Shown one piece after another: positions 45,558-58,260 of a stretch of DNA of 64,000 nucleotides. Below the pieces are notes generated by a model that was given only the letters and a program-made list of their open reading frames with translations, had not been told where the DNA came from and searched no databases. Position 1 is the first letter of the stretch, and each line of letters opens with the position of its first letter. A program made the translations under genes and the position numbers. The stretch is from Kryptolebias marmoratus (lineage: Eukaryota > Chordata > Actinopteri > Cyprinodontiformes > Rivulidae): assembly GCF_001649575.2 (NCBI RefSeq), contig NC_051450.1, forward strand, positions 12,301,980 to 12,365,979, given 5' to 3'.

Positions 45558-48295
45558 TCATTCAAGGCAATGCAACACAACAAAGTGAAAGAATGATTTC
45601 ATGTCACTTATTGAAACCAGTTGTAACCGGTTCTTTACTACCTAATGAAAAATAAGAGACCTCTTACATACGTGGCTTGTTTTAAAATTACAATGCACTT
45701 TCATCAAACCTGACTCACAATTAAACAATACACAAAATGCAACCTGGTGCTACATTTTTAAACTTGCCAGCAGCAGTTGTGTTGCACATCCTTTCAGTAA
45801 CTTACCAGAGAGCAGCAAAATGCTTTTTCTACATTATACATATTGAAACACAAGTTAACTTTTCTGGAATATTAGTAGTTCCTCTTAATCAGGGTAAAGC
45901 ACATTTTCAGTGTTTGTTCCTTTAGCTACTGCAGTTCCCCTCCTGGGCAGCAGGTGTCTCTAATTAGAAAATAATACAGCTAAACAGCATGAATGGCATC
46001 AGAAGGAGTTGTGCAAACTAGTGTCTACAGGAGATCAACTCTTCGTATATAATATAACTACACTTTTTTTCACTTTTCTGCTATTTTTAAAGTCAGGATG
46101 CCTGCAGAAAGCCAACTGCTTTCAGACTTTTCATCTAATAAACGCATGGAGCAGATTTTATCAGTTCAAAGATGTAATAGACCAATGTATCTAGATTTAA
46201 TACCAAAGCTGCGTCAGTACATGGCTGCTCTAATACAATCAAATTGTGTATGTGCAGTTTGTGCACATCGGTGAATCAGAACAAATGGGGTAATCTTCAC
46301 TTCCCTAGCAACTGCCACTATACAAACATTCATATGTAAACACCTAAAATAATGGAAAACAGTTTTTTAGTTTCTATTATCAGTTAAAAAAATAAAACAA
46401 AGTCTTGAAATGGGTAAACAATCGAGGCAGACTTTTAGACAGCTTGTTAGAATTTTTAGTTGTCCAAAAAAAAAAAAAAAAGAAGAAAAAAAAATGGGAA
46501 ACAGATTTCAGTCTTGGCAGAACTTCTCATTTACCATTCACCCATGAGGCACTCCATTTTGCCTTAGGGGTAACAACAGGTTTTGTTTTTGTTCAAGCAA
46601 CACTTTTGTTCATGAGCCATTCAACCAGTAATATTGTAGCACCTATGCTCGCAGACCTTTTTTTTTGGTAAGCAACTTAAGTGTGCAAGATGTGGAAATA
46701 TATAGACGTTACAAAATAATTAGTATTTTCTGATCATTTCATGTCACAGAAGTATATAGAAAAAATATAATGTTGCATTTCTTCTAACAGATAATCCTAA
46801 CTGTGCTGTACAGAACTTTTAAATTATGATTGGAGGGGTTGTTTAGAAACACAGAGCAGCCCAGAGTTCTCTAATCGATTGTAAAAAAATCAATGTATTT
46901 TGGTTTTGTCTGGCTTTAAACCCTTCAGTCTGAACATACTGGTTTATACATTCAAAGGCTGGTGAAAGGTCAGACTTAAACTTTCGAATTCAGTCATGCT
47001 GTGTAAAACACAGACACACACACACTCTCTCTCTCTAATCAGACTCTGTATGTAGATATTGGCACCAGTGGGAAGCGTCTTCCCTCCTCAGAGATCAGAC
47101 AGGCTGCTCATGTTCCTCTGTTCTTTCTTTGTGCCTCTGTGCTGGTTTATCTTTCCCCTCAGCCACCCAAACAAGGCGATGGGCTCTGTCTGTTGACAAT
47201 TGCTTTACTTGTTACAGATAACAAAAACTCGGAAACAGGAAATGGGCAGTGGCCCGGTGATACGCATGTAGGAGAACGTGGATGCTTTGGAGGCATAATC
47301 AAAGTGGGATCCCCTCAGCATGAATGTCCACATGTCTAAGAAACGTAATGCAGCAATCTGACAGCTGTGAGGATCTGCTGCTGCCTGTCACAATTCTTAC
47401 TACTAAATACCTAAATATTGAAAAAATTGGACTTCTTGAACACTGTTTGGGGTATTTTGAGGTATTCATTTGCCACTTCAGTTAAAAAATACTGTTTGAC
47501 ATGCTCTTACTAACAAGACTAGCTCTTTAGATCTTGTTTGCTTGTTTGTCTGTGTATTTCTGTTGCAACTAAACTAGATTGATTTACTATTTTGGATTGC
47601 AGTGAGCCTCCGCATGGCTCTGGCTGTTTTGATTAAATTAAAATCCCAAATGATGTTTCTTAAGTCAAATTGTGTTTGATCAACTTTTATCTGTTATGTT
47701 TCAAGCCATCCTCGGGGTTGATATTAGCCTATCATCATGAGTCTTGCTGCAGGATTAATTCCAGGAGTTCGGTGCTGGGAGTGAAATGTTAATAAGGTCT
47801 TTTTCACACCTGCTGAAAATCCCTTTTGATATCCTTCACATTTCACAAAGATATTTTTCTTTGCCTCGCGATCACTAGGCAGTACTGTAAATGTCATTAC
47901 TGAGAAGCTGGCCACATCATTGTGCGGCATTCATTGTTGCAGCGGCACAACAAGGGCATTCCTGCAGTAAAATGTTGACGATGGAGTTTGTGCTTGTTGA
48001 TGAAATACCGGCAGAAGAATGAGCACTGAAAAGCACATTAACCTTCATTAAAGGGTTGACCGGGGCGCACTGGTTTAGTGGTGTAATTACTTGTTATGAT
48101 TTATGGTAATGATTGGTATTATTGTGTGGCATCTGTCAAATAGATTCAAAGTTTAGAGTAGCCTTCTACTCTTTGTTGACATCTAACTACCCACTGATGA
48201 GTGCATCTGTTTGCATTTGCAAACCACCAATCACTAAAGGAGTTTAATTACTTTTGATTAAAAGACAAAAAACGTGAATACCTGTATTGCATGTT
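45558..48295. other. Intergenic; simple repeats
   Basis: No gene was recognised. An A-rich run sits at about 46466-46493, and a (CA)n/(CT)n tract at about 47010-47036. The 47.6-48.0 kb part is of balanced composition and repeat-free. Confidence 0.5.
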
Positions 48296-48342
48296 GTTGT
48301 ATTGTACGTTCTGGTGATCTGTCCAGGGTGTACCTCGCCTCT
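48296..48342 (+). repeat. SINE fragment
   Basis: ATCTGTCCAGGGTGTACCTC followed by GCCTCTCC matches the 3' part of the SINEs at 1.5 and 57.67 kb. No head or tail remains. Confidence 0.55.
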
Positions 48343-49307
48343 CCTTCAATGAGGCACCAGCTCACTACGGAGGGGCTCCTCAAGAAAGTTTTGAAAGGGG
48401 TAGCCAGATTGGGGCCACTGCAAATCGTAGATTGGCACACCAAAACCAAAAGCCATAACATAATTTCAGGATCTTTATTATTCTGCTGTCATATATAGGC
48501 TATTTGAAAAATATTGCATTTTCGGAGTTAAGGAATTGCCTTCTTAAATAGGCCTACTTTAGTTTCTATATAGCGGCACAGTCACTGCTGAACTCATTGA
48601 ATGTTGTCCTCTTCTCTCTTAAATTACAATTCAAAATTGAAACTAGCTTTAATTGAAAGAATGTATATTGTTCACCTTTCAAGTAGAAAGGCAGGTGGCA
48701 AAAAGAAGTTTTAGTTTAGCAAAGGTGTTGCTTAAGCAGAAACTGTATGAAGTAAAATCCAGGCAGAGAAAAAAACTGGACTAGCTGTCATAAACCTTAA
48801 CATGAGGAGTGAACAGCGATGAGCAAACGAGATGTAAATTAGAATCAACTGACTAAAAATAAACATAGAATAGCCCTTAAAACCCATAAAAACATCGCTT
48901 TTGAACATAGAAAAGGCTATTACATGATTTTTTTTAAGGCACGTTTTGTCAACAGACTAATGACACCTTGTTTTGAAAACCCTTATGTTCTCTTCTGGTT
49001 GTTTTTAGGTAATAAAAAGGACTACACCAGAGACCATTTTGACACTTCACATGCTGTTGTGCTCATGACCACAAAAGGTTGGATATTCTTGAAACATAAT
49101 TATAGGTCACAATGGCTCGAATGAACAAACAACCTGGGGTGCCATTATTTAAAAGACCAGATTTTGGGTGGCCTGCCAAGACTCGGCTCCAGCTCTTATT
49201 TGTGATGTGGATTTGAAAAAAATAAAAGACTTTTAAGGTGATAAAAGAGTAGCTAAAAATAGATCAGATACAAAAGGGGAAAGTGCGTCTGAGTGTCAAA
49301 GCAAGAC
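48343..49307. other. Intergenic, no gene recognised
   Basis: AT-rich. Short open frames have no domain. Confidence 0.5.
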
Positions 49308-49560
49308 TTCAGATTTTAAAGAGATTCTGTGGAAAGGTTATGAACAATTAATATCTCACTTGTTGTAGATAGCTTGTTGAAATTGCATAAATTTGGAGAA
49401 GCAGAATTTAAATCTGACCAGATTGAACCCCACTTCCAAATATCTGAACCACTGCTTGGAAGTACGAACAGACCTTTGATAACCCAGTAAATGTTTTGAT
49501 TTTGAACTAGTGCAAATCCAATTTTAACAACTTCTGTGCTGTGAAAACCTTTTGGACCAC
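49308..49560 (+). repeat. Dispersed repeat family B, copy 2
   Basis: Shares with 27.54 kb and 57.92 kb the ordered blocks CTGTGGAAAGGTTATGAAC, TAGATAGCTTGTTGAAATT, TTTGGAGAAGCAG and TCTGACCAGATTGAA. It does not code and has no inverted ends. Boundaries are approximate. Confidence 0.65.
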
Positions 49561-51466
49561 TGTAATTGTTGCTGTCCCCTTGGTCTTTTTTTTTACATGA
49601 ACGATTTATGGTAGGCTTAGATGAAAGAGTACCTCAATTTAACCCTTCACCAACATGACTTCATTTCCTGTTTCACTCTAGAGAACATCTTGTCATTTGT
49701 ACATAAACTATGCATGAAACGACTGATGTAGTGCTTTTGGGGTGGTCAGCGTCTACGTCAATGCATTAATATATTTCTTGCGCTTAGAAACCACTTTCCT
49801 TGAAGATAGCCCAAGCTAGAGTTATGTGACCTTTAAAAATACATTTGGCACAACAGAGAAATACCAGTGAAGTTTACAACTACAGTAAGTCTGCCTTGGT
49901 GTGTTTAAGCAATCATGCTGTATCTGGAAAGTTTTATTTTCCTATTTCTTTGCCTCAGCCCTGAAACATAAATGATATTAAAGCTCTGCTCTCGCTGCAG
50001 ACAGCATGCAGTTAATGCCATATCATATTCAGATTTGCAAGCAAAATGCTTATGAATGTATTTTCCCAGTGATGCAAGAGCAAAGAAACACCCACAGTCA
50101 CAGCCGTGGTGGGTGGGTGACAGTTATGTCCATCTTGACGTATGGTGCCATTAAGAAACAAAAGCTCAACTCTGCCAGAAGAGACATGACAACAGTATCG
50201 CCACAGATCTTACTGGAGCACCCATCTTTCCTGTGTCATCTGTGACCTCTTTATCTCTTAGCTCGAGATAGATGCATTTTCATGCCTGGCTTCAGGCTCT
50301 AATAGTCAATTGATTCATTCGCAATGTGGCCCGGAGTCAGTCAGGTCTCTGATTATTTATTTTTCTCTCGCAAACACTCTCCCCTCTTTCTCTCATCCGT
50401 CTTATTAAAATGTAATGGCAAACAAAACCCCAGTCTATCGCTATCTGATGGCGCCGAGAAAAACAATTTTAAGGAATTCGTGACGGTTTATAACCCGTGG
50501 CTCCAAGAGAAGAAAACACTCAGGGGTCTTTGATGAGATAGACCTCAAAATAGATCGCTACCGTCAGAGGATTCCTCACATTGATGCTGGTGGTGATTGA
50601 CAGACCTCAAATCTTCCCCAAGTGTCAAACAAAGCCAACCTTGACCACCTGCTTAGGCTGTCTAGACTTCATGCCCTACTTAGGAGAGGATAGAGGGAAA
50701 TTTTGGTGGCGTAATTGTAGCATTTAAGATATAAGGGAACTTTAAGGTTTCTTTTCCTGCTAAGCTTATTTTAGATTTTTTTTTTTTTTTTTTGGTGGAA
50801 TGTTACATATATACTTGACTTGGCATGAAATCTGCAGTTCTTACCCAGATGGCTTTTCCAGACTCTACATATACAGCCGGGGGGCAGGAGTAGCAAACCA
50901 CACAGTTTGCAGTACGCCCCGGCTGTTCTGAAATGACAGACGAGGAAAACCTGTCTCCCTAATGTCCACTCATCAGTCCAAGAGCTCACTGGAGGGCAAA
51001 ATCACTTTATTGAATCCTTTAATTTTAGAGAGGAAAAAGTTGGACTTGCTTGAAACTTTGCTCTTTCCGTAAACTTATGAGGAATGTTGTGGGAGAGAAA
51101 GCTGATGATTTAGCTTGAAAGATAGAGTAAATCTGCCTCGTGGCTACTTGTAGATGGCACTCTTAGTATAAATGAGGAACAATAAGGACAGAGGACATGA
51201 AGATTTTTGTTCTTTGGAATAAACTGCACTAAAAGACATAAAAAGTTACTTGAAATGATGGTAACACAAGGAGTGCAGACAGTCCTTTCCAATATTCATG
51301 GCAAACTATCTTAAGGCAAAATATACATTAAATATATATAGAAAACATATTACTAAATACTTTATCACAGTCATCAGTTATAAACTTTATTCTAATTTAA
51401 TAAAAATACTCAAAGTGAAAACTATGCAGAATGTGTCAAGAAATCACTAAAGCCTCCTGGGGCATC

Positions 51467-51490
51467 ATCAGTGTCTGCATAGACACTGAT
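51467..51490. repeat. Perfect 10-bp inverted repeat
   Basis: ATCAGTGTCT, a GCAT spacer, then AGACACTGAT. Function unknown. Confidence 0.7.
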
Positions 51491-51984
51491 ATACCTTTGC
51501 AAAGTGTTTGTTTTTTAATAGTTTTTGAGTGGTGGATTGATGCACAGGCTATTTTTTATTTGCAGTGGCTTTACCTCTGCTCGAAGCAAAATTCAGAAAT
51601 TCTTTGTAGCTCATTGACTTAATGAAAGAGAAAACTGACATCAGGTTCCAAACTCTTAGCTCTCAGATTGTGCTGTAAAGGCATGACATTCTTTGGCTTC
51701 AATGTATACCACGGGTTTAAACAGTCCCAGTTTCAATACCACAACATTTTTCTATTATAGCATTCTTGTAGTTCAAACTCTCTTTAAATAGACGCTAAAG
51801 GCAATGTGAGATTTACTCTGATTGTATGTAACGTAGACCTGTCAGTCAGCTGTGTTTGATGGCCGAAAGGGAACTTTTCCCTTCAATAAAAAAGACTACG
51901 CTAACTTTTGAGGGGTTTCTTTTTTCAGTAGTGTCAACTATGACTTGACTGAAAGAGAAGTGCAACCGACCATTTTTCAGGGTA

Positions 51985-52010
51985 TTATTGTAAACAAATG
52001 TTTACAATAA
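51985..52010. repeat. Perfect 11-bp inverted repeat
   Basis: TTATTGTAAAC, an AAAT spacer, then GTTTACAATAA. It contains two inverted GTAAACA forkhead-type core sites, so it could bind such a factor, but AT-rich palindromes also arise by chance. Confidence 0.7.
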
Positions 52011-52903
52011 GCTATGAGAGTTACCATGTGTATCAGTGAAATTAACAGCCTTCTGCTAATTACCTAACTAACATTAGCTGGTCAGGCCCCCAACACTACT
52101 TTACAAAGAACAGAATAATGGAGAAAAATAATAATCTGTGCAATAAGCATGTTTACTTTAGAACCATGATGAAATTTAGCTGGTGCTTACCTTTTTTTGT
52201 TGTCGTTCTTTTCTTGTTTGTTTAGGTTTTTTTTTCAACTTTGTGTACAAAAAAAAATCACAATATCTTTATGGACTCCTTCTGGCTCTGCTGGTGTTTA
52301 GCTGACATTGGTTTTTAAATTCTGTCTCAATATCTCTGATTTAATTAAGATTTCAGCCTAAACAAAAATAGCAATAGCTTACAGATTTATGCGTCATGAA
52401 TACATGGAATATCTGACAGATATTAAACAGAGTGAATCTCAACACATTCACTTGTGTTCTCACACTCTCCTTGTGCGTATCTATGGATCAAAATGAGAAT
52501 AACCAAAAAGAAATATTATTGAATTATTTATTCTATTCATATAGCCATGTTGTAATCTTTATATCAATTATTTTGGGGTTATTTAAGCAGCAGTAGTAGT
52601 TGCGTTTCTGTTTAAATGAAAGCAATTAGATGATGTGTTTAATTTTTTTGCCTTAATTCTATGAATCTATGATAATTTGCTCAAAATTATCAAACCGTCT
52701 GAACCTCATATTAGCCTTATGCTGTTGTTACCAAACCTTCCCCTCTTTGTTATGAAATAAGAATTGATTATAATCCTTTCTTCTCTTTTACTGAAATGAT
52801 GGCTGTGTCACATCACTTATCAAGGCAGCTGACAATGTTTTTAATAACTTTCTTTAACTTTCATCCCGCTGAATGAAAACTATTAGATCAATTTTCACAG
52901 TGC

Positions 52904-53086
52904 ATGACATCTGATGTAGCTGCTTTGTTAAATAACATTCAGACTAATTCATTACAAGCCACAAATTTAGTTTCCAGTTGCAGGGTCTGTGGAAGGAGAA
53001 GGCTCCTGCCAAGAAACAGATATACATGCAAGACTTGCAGCCTGTGCACCAGCAAAACAATAATAAAAAAACAGACCACAATTTGA
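52904..53086 (+). CDS. Orphan 60-codon ORF with Cys cluster
   Basis: The frame ends SCRVCGRRRLLPRNRYTCKT followed by CSLCTSK, giving spacing C-x2-C-x12-C-x2-C-x2-C. This resembles the Cys-rich C-terminal end of piggyBac-type transposases and other small zinc ribbons. The stop follows soon after. No upstream transposase frame was found. It could be a transposon remnant, a small exon or chance. Confidence 0.2.
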   Translation: MTSDVAALLNNIQTNSLQATNLVSSCRVCGRRRLLPRNRYTCKTCSLCTSKTIIKKQTTI

Positions 53087-54479
53087 CAAAGGATAAAAAC
53101 CTTTTGAAATGCAAATTGTTGCTACTGGCAACATAGCAAAAATATTCCAGAAAATCCTTATGAGAGTGGTTTACTTCTGTTCGACGAGCAGTATAAAATT
53201 GATTTGTAAATTATTTTATTTATTATCCTATGCCTATTTGTTCACCTCAATATAAAATGCGCATTTATTAATTCAGCAATACAACAAAAAGCGAGACACT
53301 GTCTAAAGTGCAGTTGCTTTATACCATCTGATACTCATGTTCTGGCGTAGACAAGAAATCAACACCCAAGTTCAATACACTGAAACATGTCACTGTTTAT
53401 ATAACCTCCAATTTATCTGCTATAATCTGCTGATGAGCACTGTTTCCTAATGACCCTTTTGGATCAACTTAATTTAACGCTTTATTGGATGATGTCGCAA
53501 TGATCATGAGACTCACGGGGCAAAAGGACTGTTATGTGTTTCTTTTTGTTGTTGTTGTCCATGGCTTCTTGAGGAGAAAGGTTAATTGCCCTCCCAGCAA
53601 ACCAGTCAGACATGGTTAAGTTGGCCAAACATGCCCCAAGCAGAATCTTCCCCAAGGCTAAAAGAAAATTAGAAAAGCAAAAAACAACAAATTCTGTGAA
53701 AAAAGAAAACTACCTGTATGCTTCAAATGTGTTTGGTTACGTTTTTACTGTTTCTCTTTGTCCTTATCAGTGTGTGCTATCATGTCAGAGTTTAGCACCT
53801 TAAAAAAATTCTTTATAAAACATTAAAATCATCAAACAGTTTAAGAAAGACACATTAAAGAAGGTAAAAACTATTTCACTGGTCATAGTTATCAATAAAA
53901 AGTGTTTAAGTTTGCAAGTGTAAATAGCAGAAGTATGAAAACATTTTTTTTAATATCTGGTCAGATCTGCAGCTTCAGTTTAAACTGAAATATTTCATTG
54001 ACTCTTGATTTTTAAGCATAGAGGAATGTTACAGTGTAAACTCTGGAGGTATTGTTGGATTTCTTCACATTATGTTTTCAGCTCTTCAATGGCATTTTAC
54101 TGATTTATTGTAAGGATTTTGCCTTAGCTGTTCCAATTCATTCACTTTAATCATACTTTGGTAGACCGGATGAATTTTTGTTATTTCTCTGACAATAGAG
54201 CCCTACTTTTCCAATTTATGACCTCTCACTATAGTCCTAATCATTTTTTGAACACCCATGATGGGTAGGACCGTGTGGTAGGGCTACCTGACCCTACAAA
54301 CAGAGGTTTTCAAAAGCTCTCTCCAGATTGTGGTCTTATTTATTCAAAAGACATTGTTCCAGAAGTATTTTGGTTTGTTCACATCCAACTTTGCAAACCT
54401 AATCAGTGCTGCTGTGCTGTGATTTTTAATGAGGATAAACTGTCTCCTGACAACTCTTTAAAACTGTTTGTACTTTTTG
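53087..54479. other. Intergenic, no gene recognised
   Basis: AT-rich. The 63-codon frame at 53612 is Lys-rich without a domain. Confidence 0.5.
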
Positions 54480-54640
54480 GGGGGTGGTTGAACCCAGAGG
54501 CAGGATGGTTGTCTTCCAGTCAAAGAGTTGGGGGTTTGATCCCCAACCCTGCTGAAATGTCTTTGTGGAAGACACTAAACCCCTAGTCTGCCTCTGTTTA
54601 TTGGTGTATGATTGATAATGTAAAAGTGCTGTATACAGGG

Positions 54641-54701
<61 letters not shown>

Positions 54702-54790
54702 CATGTGTGTGAATAGGTGAATGAAAATCTCTGTAAAGTGCTGGAGAAGTTAAAAAGGTCTTATTTATCTGAACTATTTACTATACTTGT
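54480..54790 (+). repeat. SINE-type or tRNA-like repeat split by (TA)n
   Basis: The order GGATGGTTGTCTTCCAGTC, then GGGGGTTTGATCCCCAACCC (B-box-like), then AAGACACTAAACCCC, then GTGTGAATAGGTGAATGAAA and TGTAAAGTGCT matches the same family as 27.7-28.0 kb in opposite orientation. A (TA)n tract of about 53 bases (54643-54695) has grown inside it. The 92-codon minus frame of alternating Tyr-Ile is a translation of the tract. Confidence 0.65.
54643..54695. repeat. (TA)n microsatellite
   Basis: Uninterrupted alternating AT, about 26 units. Confidence 0.95.
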
Positions 54791-57400
54791 CATTCTTTAA
54801 CTATTTCATATATGATGATTAAATAGCATGCTTAGACCTGTAAAGTTTAAGATATACCGTAGCTGTTGGGTTTTAGGACATTTGCTTAAACACTGTGCAG
54901 TCTGTCTTAAAGATGAATTTGCTGGGATGTCCACTCCAGACAACATGAGAATATTTTTTCCCACTGTTGCATGATAGATTAATAATTTAAACAATAAAAC
55001 TTAAAGTTTAAAAACTGCATTGTAACCCTTCCCAGATTGACATTGCTGATGTCTTTCCACCCTGATGTTGTATTATGACACATTTGACGTGCAACCTCCC
55101 AAAACAACTGTTTATAAAAGACATACTTACTGATTAATAACCATTTCATCAACCTAATTCCTTGGAAGAAAAGAGGGTTATTTTAGTTTGTTCACACACT
55201 AGTTCTGCAGTTTTTGACAAACTGTCTTGTTAAAGACACCGTGTAATGTGTCATAAGTTGTTTTTGTGGGATTTCTTGTTTTTTTTATTTTTTGGCTCTG
55301 TATTTCATATGTAAAACCTTAAAATTGTCTGTTTAAAAACACTTCATATTCACAACCAAGAATATGTTGGTAAACATAAGGAATTGTTGAAATGGTTTAT
55401 GGATAATGACGAAAATGACAGAGACTAAAAAAAGCTTTTGTTGTTCTTCTTGTTACACGTTTATATTTCACTCTTGGTGAACCACATTCTTTCACAAGAA
55501 GTCCAGCAAAATACTCAAGAAAGAATAAACCAGCCCCTTGTTTAGGTTATATTTTCTTTGCTTGTAAAGTTGAATGCAGGGTGATTTTAACATAACTGCA
55601 TAAGACACTAGAATACAAAGAAAGAAAAATAAAATTACCTGCAGTGTAAATCTGTGGGCAGCGTTGGGTTTCTGTTATCAGTCTGCTTGCCAGTGGCTGG
55701 AATTACTGCTCTCCCTCAGAGGCTTGCTGCCTCAGGCAAATTAGGTCCTCAGAACAATGTTACAGGATACAATAGACACAATAAATCCATCACCGCAGGC
55801 AGTGGCTCCTTATACAGATTGCAATGCTGTTGCCACAGAAAGAAGCACTTGTTGCTAAGGCCAGTGTCCTTCCTTGCAGGGTGCTGACAGGGAACTGCAC
55901 TCTTTGATATTGGACGTGAAAATGCCAGGAGAGAAAATAAATAAAAAAAATGACAAAGCCTGCCTTCACCTGCAGTTTTATTGGGACACCCCAGCAGATG
56001 CTGCGCTTCTGTTCCAATCAATTCTCTGAACTCTCCGGTGGCCAACAACTAGGGCAAAAAATACCTGAGGCTTTTTCTTGAATAGGTGATTGCAAATTTA
56101 CAAGAAAGACTAACTCTGAGGATAATTTATTGTGTACACTAAAAAGAGGGCAGTAAATGCTAAGGACAATATAATAGGCCATTTATCAAAAGGTACACCT
56201 GATTGCTCTACCAGACCTTCCATTAGCGGTAGCCTGAAGCGTAGTCCTGACAACAAATGTGGTGGATATTAAGGCTTAAAATTATTTAGCCCCGCTGTGG
56301 GTTATAATTACTGTGGCACTATCTCCATAGGAGGCAAATGGGAAGTAAAAGAAGGTTAAATGCATTTCCACTTGGCTGTGCATCAGCTAAAAATTAGAAA
56401 TCTAGACTTTATTAGCCAAATATGTAAATGATCAGAGATTAAGTTCTTCACATTTAACATTCATAAATCATAATCACCTCCTGCGTGGCTGAGAGAACAA
56501 CATTTCTTTGAGAGCACAAACAGTCATTGTAAACAGCCTGAACCACTAAACTCTGTCCTTCCCTGTTATACACAATCAGGATGGAGCGCTTATGAGCTGA
56601 TGTGCCATTTTCCTTTATATTTTTTGAAACATTTTCTATCAAGAAACTTAGCTGCACTAATATTAAATTCATCCCCTGGAAAATGAATGGTTTTGCTGAC
56701 TAAAAGCATGCATTTGCAGCAAGGGATTATACATTTCACAGCCTTGGACCTAAATTCTAATAACATACTACACAGGGCATACATTAGACATTGTAGAGAC
56801 ACAGAAAATTGCATATTTATTTGAAGAAGAAAACTATTTACGTCCATTCAGTAAGGGGCTTTTTTGTCGCAATAGGTGTTTGGTAAGGAGTTTTTTTATG
56901 GCTGTCGGAAATTTGTTGCAAACCTGTTTTGTGGCTTTCAGTGTTTAAAATGACAGCTGTTAAATGCCCTGTATATAATGCAGCTGCAGAAATCTTACAA
57001 ACAGAAGATAGCAGGCATTAAAATATCTGTCATCTCTGAGTGTAATGAGCCAAAATGTACAGCCTTTTAAAATGGAGAGCACAGTGGAAAATGTTAAAGA
57101 TGGGACCATCAGTCTCTGATTTCTCATAGTTTGGTCCACTTCACAAATCCAAGCTCATCTCTTTCTCTCCTTCTTTTCATCCACACCCAAACACGGAGAC
57201 AATTTTCACAGTTGTTTATACTAAATACTTTGTACAGGCTAACAAGATACATTTGTTTTACAGTAAAAGACATTTATAATGAAGACCAGAGCACTTTTTT
57301 TTTTTTGCTCCATGGAATTACCAATAAACCTTTATGAATACAGCAAATGAAGGAGGCTGTGTGCATGTCAATAAAGGGAAATTATGTGAATTTACATTTA
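54791..57400. other. Intergenic; possible conserved non-coding DNA
   Basis: No gene was recognised. Overlapping frames on both strands at 55.65-56.05 kb (77-99 codons) lack domains. The 56.16-56.34 kb part looks repeat-free with several TAAT cores. Conservation was not tested. Confidence 0.4.
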
Positions 57401-57778
57401 CTGTGAATTGTAGAGCACAGCGGTGCAGTGGTGAGATATGGTGTGTCACAGCAAAAAGGTTGCAGGTTCGCCTCCCGGCCTGGGGTCTTTCTGGGCGGAG
57501 TTTGAATGTTCTCCCTGTGCACATGTGGGTTATTCTGGTTTCCTCCCACAGACCAGAAACATGCATGTTAGGTTAACTGACAACTCTAAATTGCCCCTAG
57601 GTGTGAGTGAGTGTGTTTGTCTCATGTCTCTGTGTGGTCCTGTGATGGACTTGCGACCTGTCCAGGATGTACCCCGCCTCTCACACAGTGACTGCTGGAG
57701 ATAGGCACTAACTGCCCTGCAACCCGGCAAGGAAAATAAGTGAAGCAATAAGGCTGATAAAGGAATTTCCTGTGAATT
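57401..57778 (+). repeat. SINE copy related to the 1.27-kb element
   Basis: From about 57418 the sequence carries the tRNA-like head (B box GGTTCGCCTCCCGG) and the same body as at 1.3-1.6 kb, including GTTCTCCCTGTGCACATGTG, CATGTTAGGTTAACTG and GACTTGCGACCTGTCCAGG. The 3' end is decayed and lacks clear GATG units. CTGTGAATT lies at 57401-57409 and 57770-57778, a possible 9-bp target duplication. Frames of 72-88 codons within it are not genes. Confidence 0.7.
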
Positions 57779-57917
57779 ACTGATTATTTAGCAGATATTT
57801 TCTTTATGGTTAAACTAGATAAAGCATCCAGATGCATCAACAATATTAGATCCTGGTTTAACTTTAGAAAATGTTTGCAAAACCCAATGTATAATCTGTT
57901 AGAAATGTTTTTTTTTC

Positions 57918-58260
57918 TTAAAAGAATAGTTCAGATCTTTGGTAGTGGGTTTCTGTGGAATGATTAAGAACAATTAACATCTTACTTGTTTTAGAAATGT
58001 TTTTAAATTACCTCAAATTGGAGAAATAGTGTTTTACTCTGACCTGACCTTCAAGCTAAGTGAGTGGGTCCATGACCAAAGTGGATTTCAGCCATCTTAA
58101 AACAATTTCAAACTCAAAGATTTTATAGCACTTTTTGTGATTGTTATTTTTATAAATCTTTACACCGCTGACAGTTTTGCATTACACTGTTATTTTGGCA
58201 GACAAAACCAATGTGCTTTCAAACAATAATTGAATGTATGGAAATAACCATGTAATGCAA
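57918..58260 (+). repeat. Dispersed repeat family B, copy 3
   Basis: TTCTGTGGAATGATTAAGAA, then CTTACTTGTTTTAGA, then TGACCAAAGTGGATTTCAGC continue in the same order as the copies at 27.5 and 49.3 kb. This is the longest copy and includes TTTTGCATTACACTGTTATT near its end, also seen at 29.3 kb. Confidence 0.65.

Larger units (their letters stand above)
49561..52903. other. Intergenic; hairpins; possible conserved non-coding DNA
   Basis: No gene was recognised. The 50.25-50.66 kb part has balanced composition and dense non-repetitive sequence, a candidate conserved element (untested). A poly(T) run lies at about 50777-50793. Two short hairpins are listed separately. Confidence 0.4.

Noticed and set aside
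46405..46671. 88-codon ORF with poly-Lys
   Set aside because: The Lys run is a translated poly(A) tract and the flanks show no domain.
54500..54560. Possible tRNA gene (B-box-like sequence)
   Set aside because: No complete cloverleaf can be drawn; it belongs to a SINE-type repeat.
57334..57748. Four overlapping open frames of 72-88 codons
   Set aside because: They lie within the SINE copy and are read through its GC-rich body.
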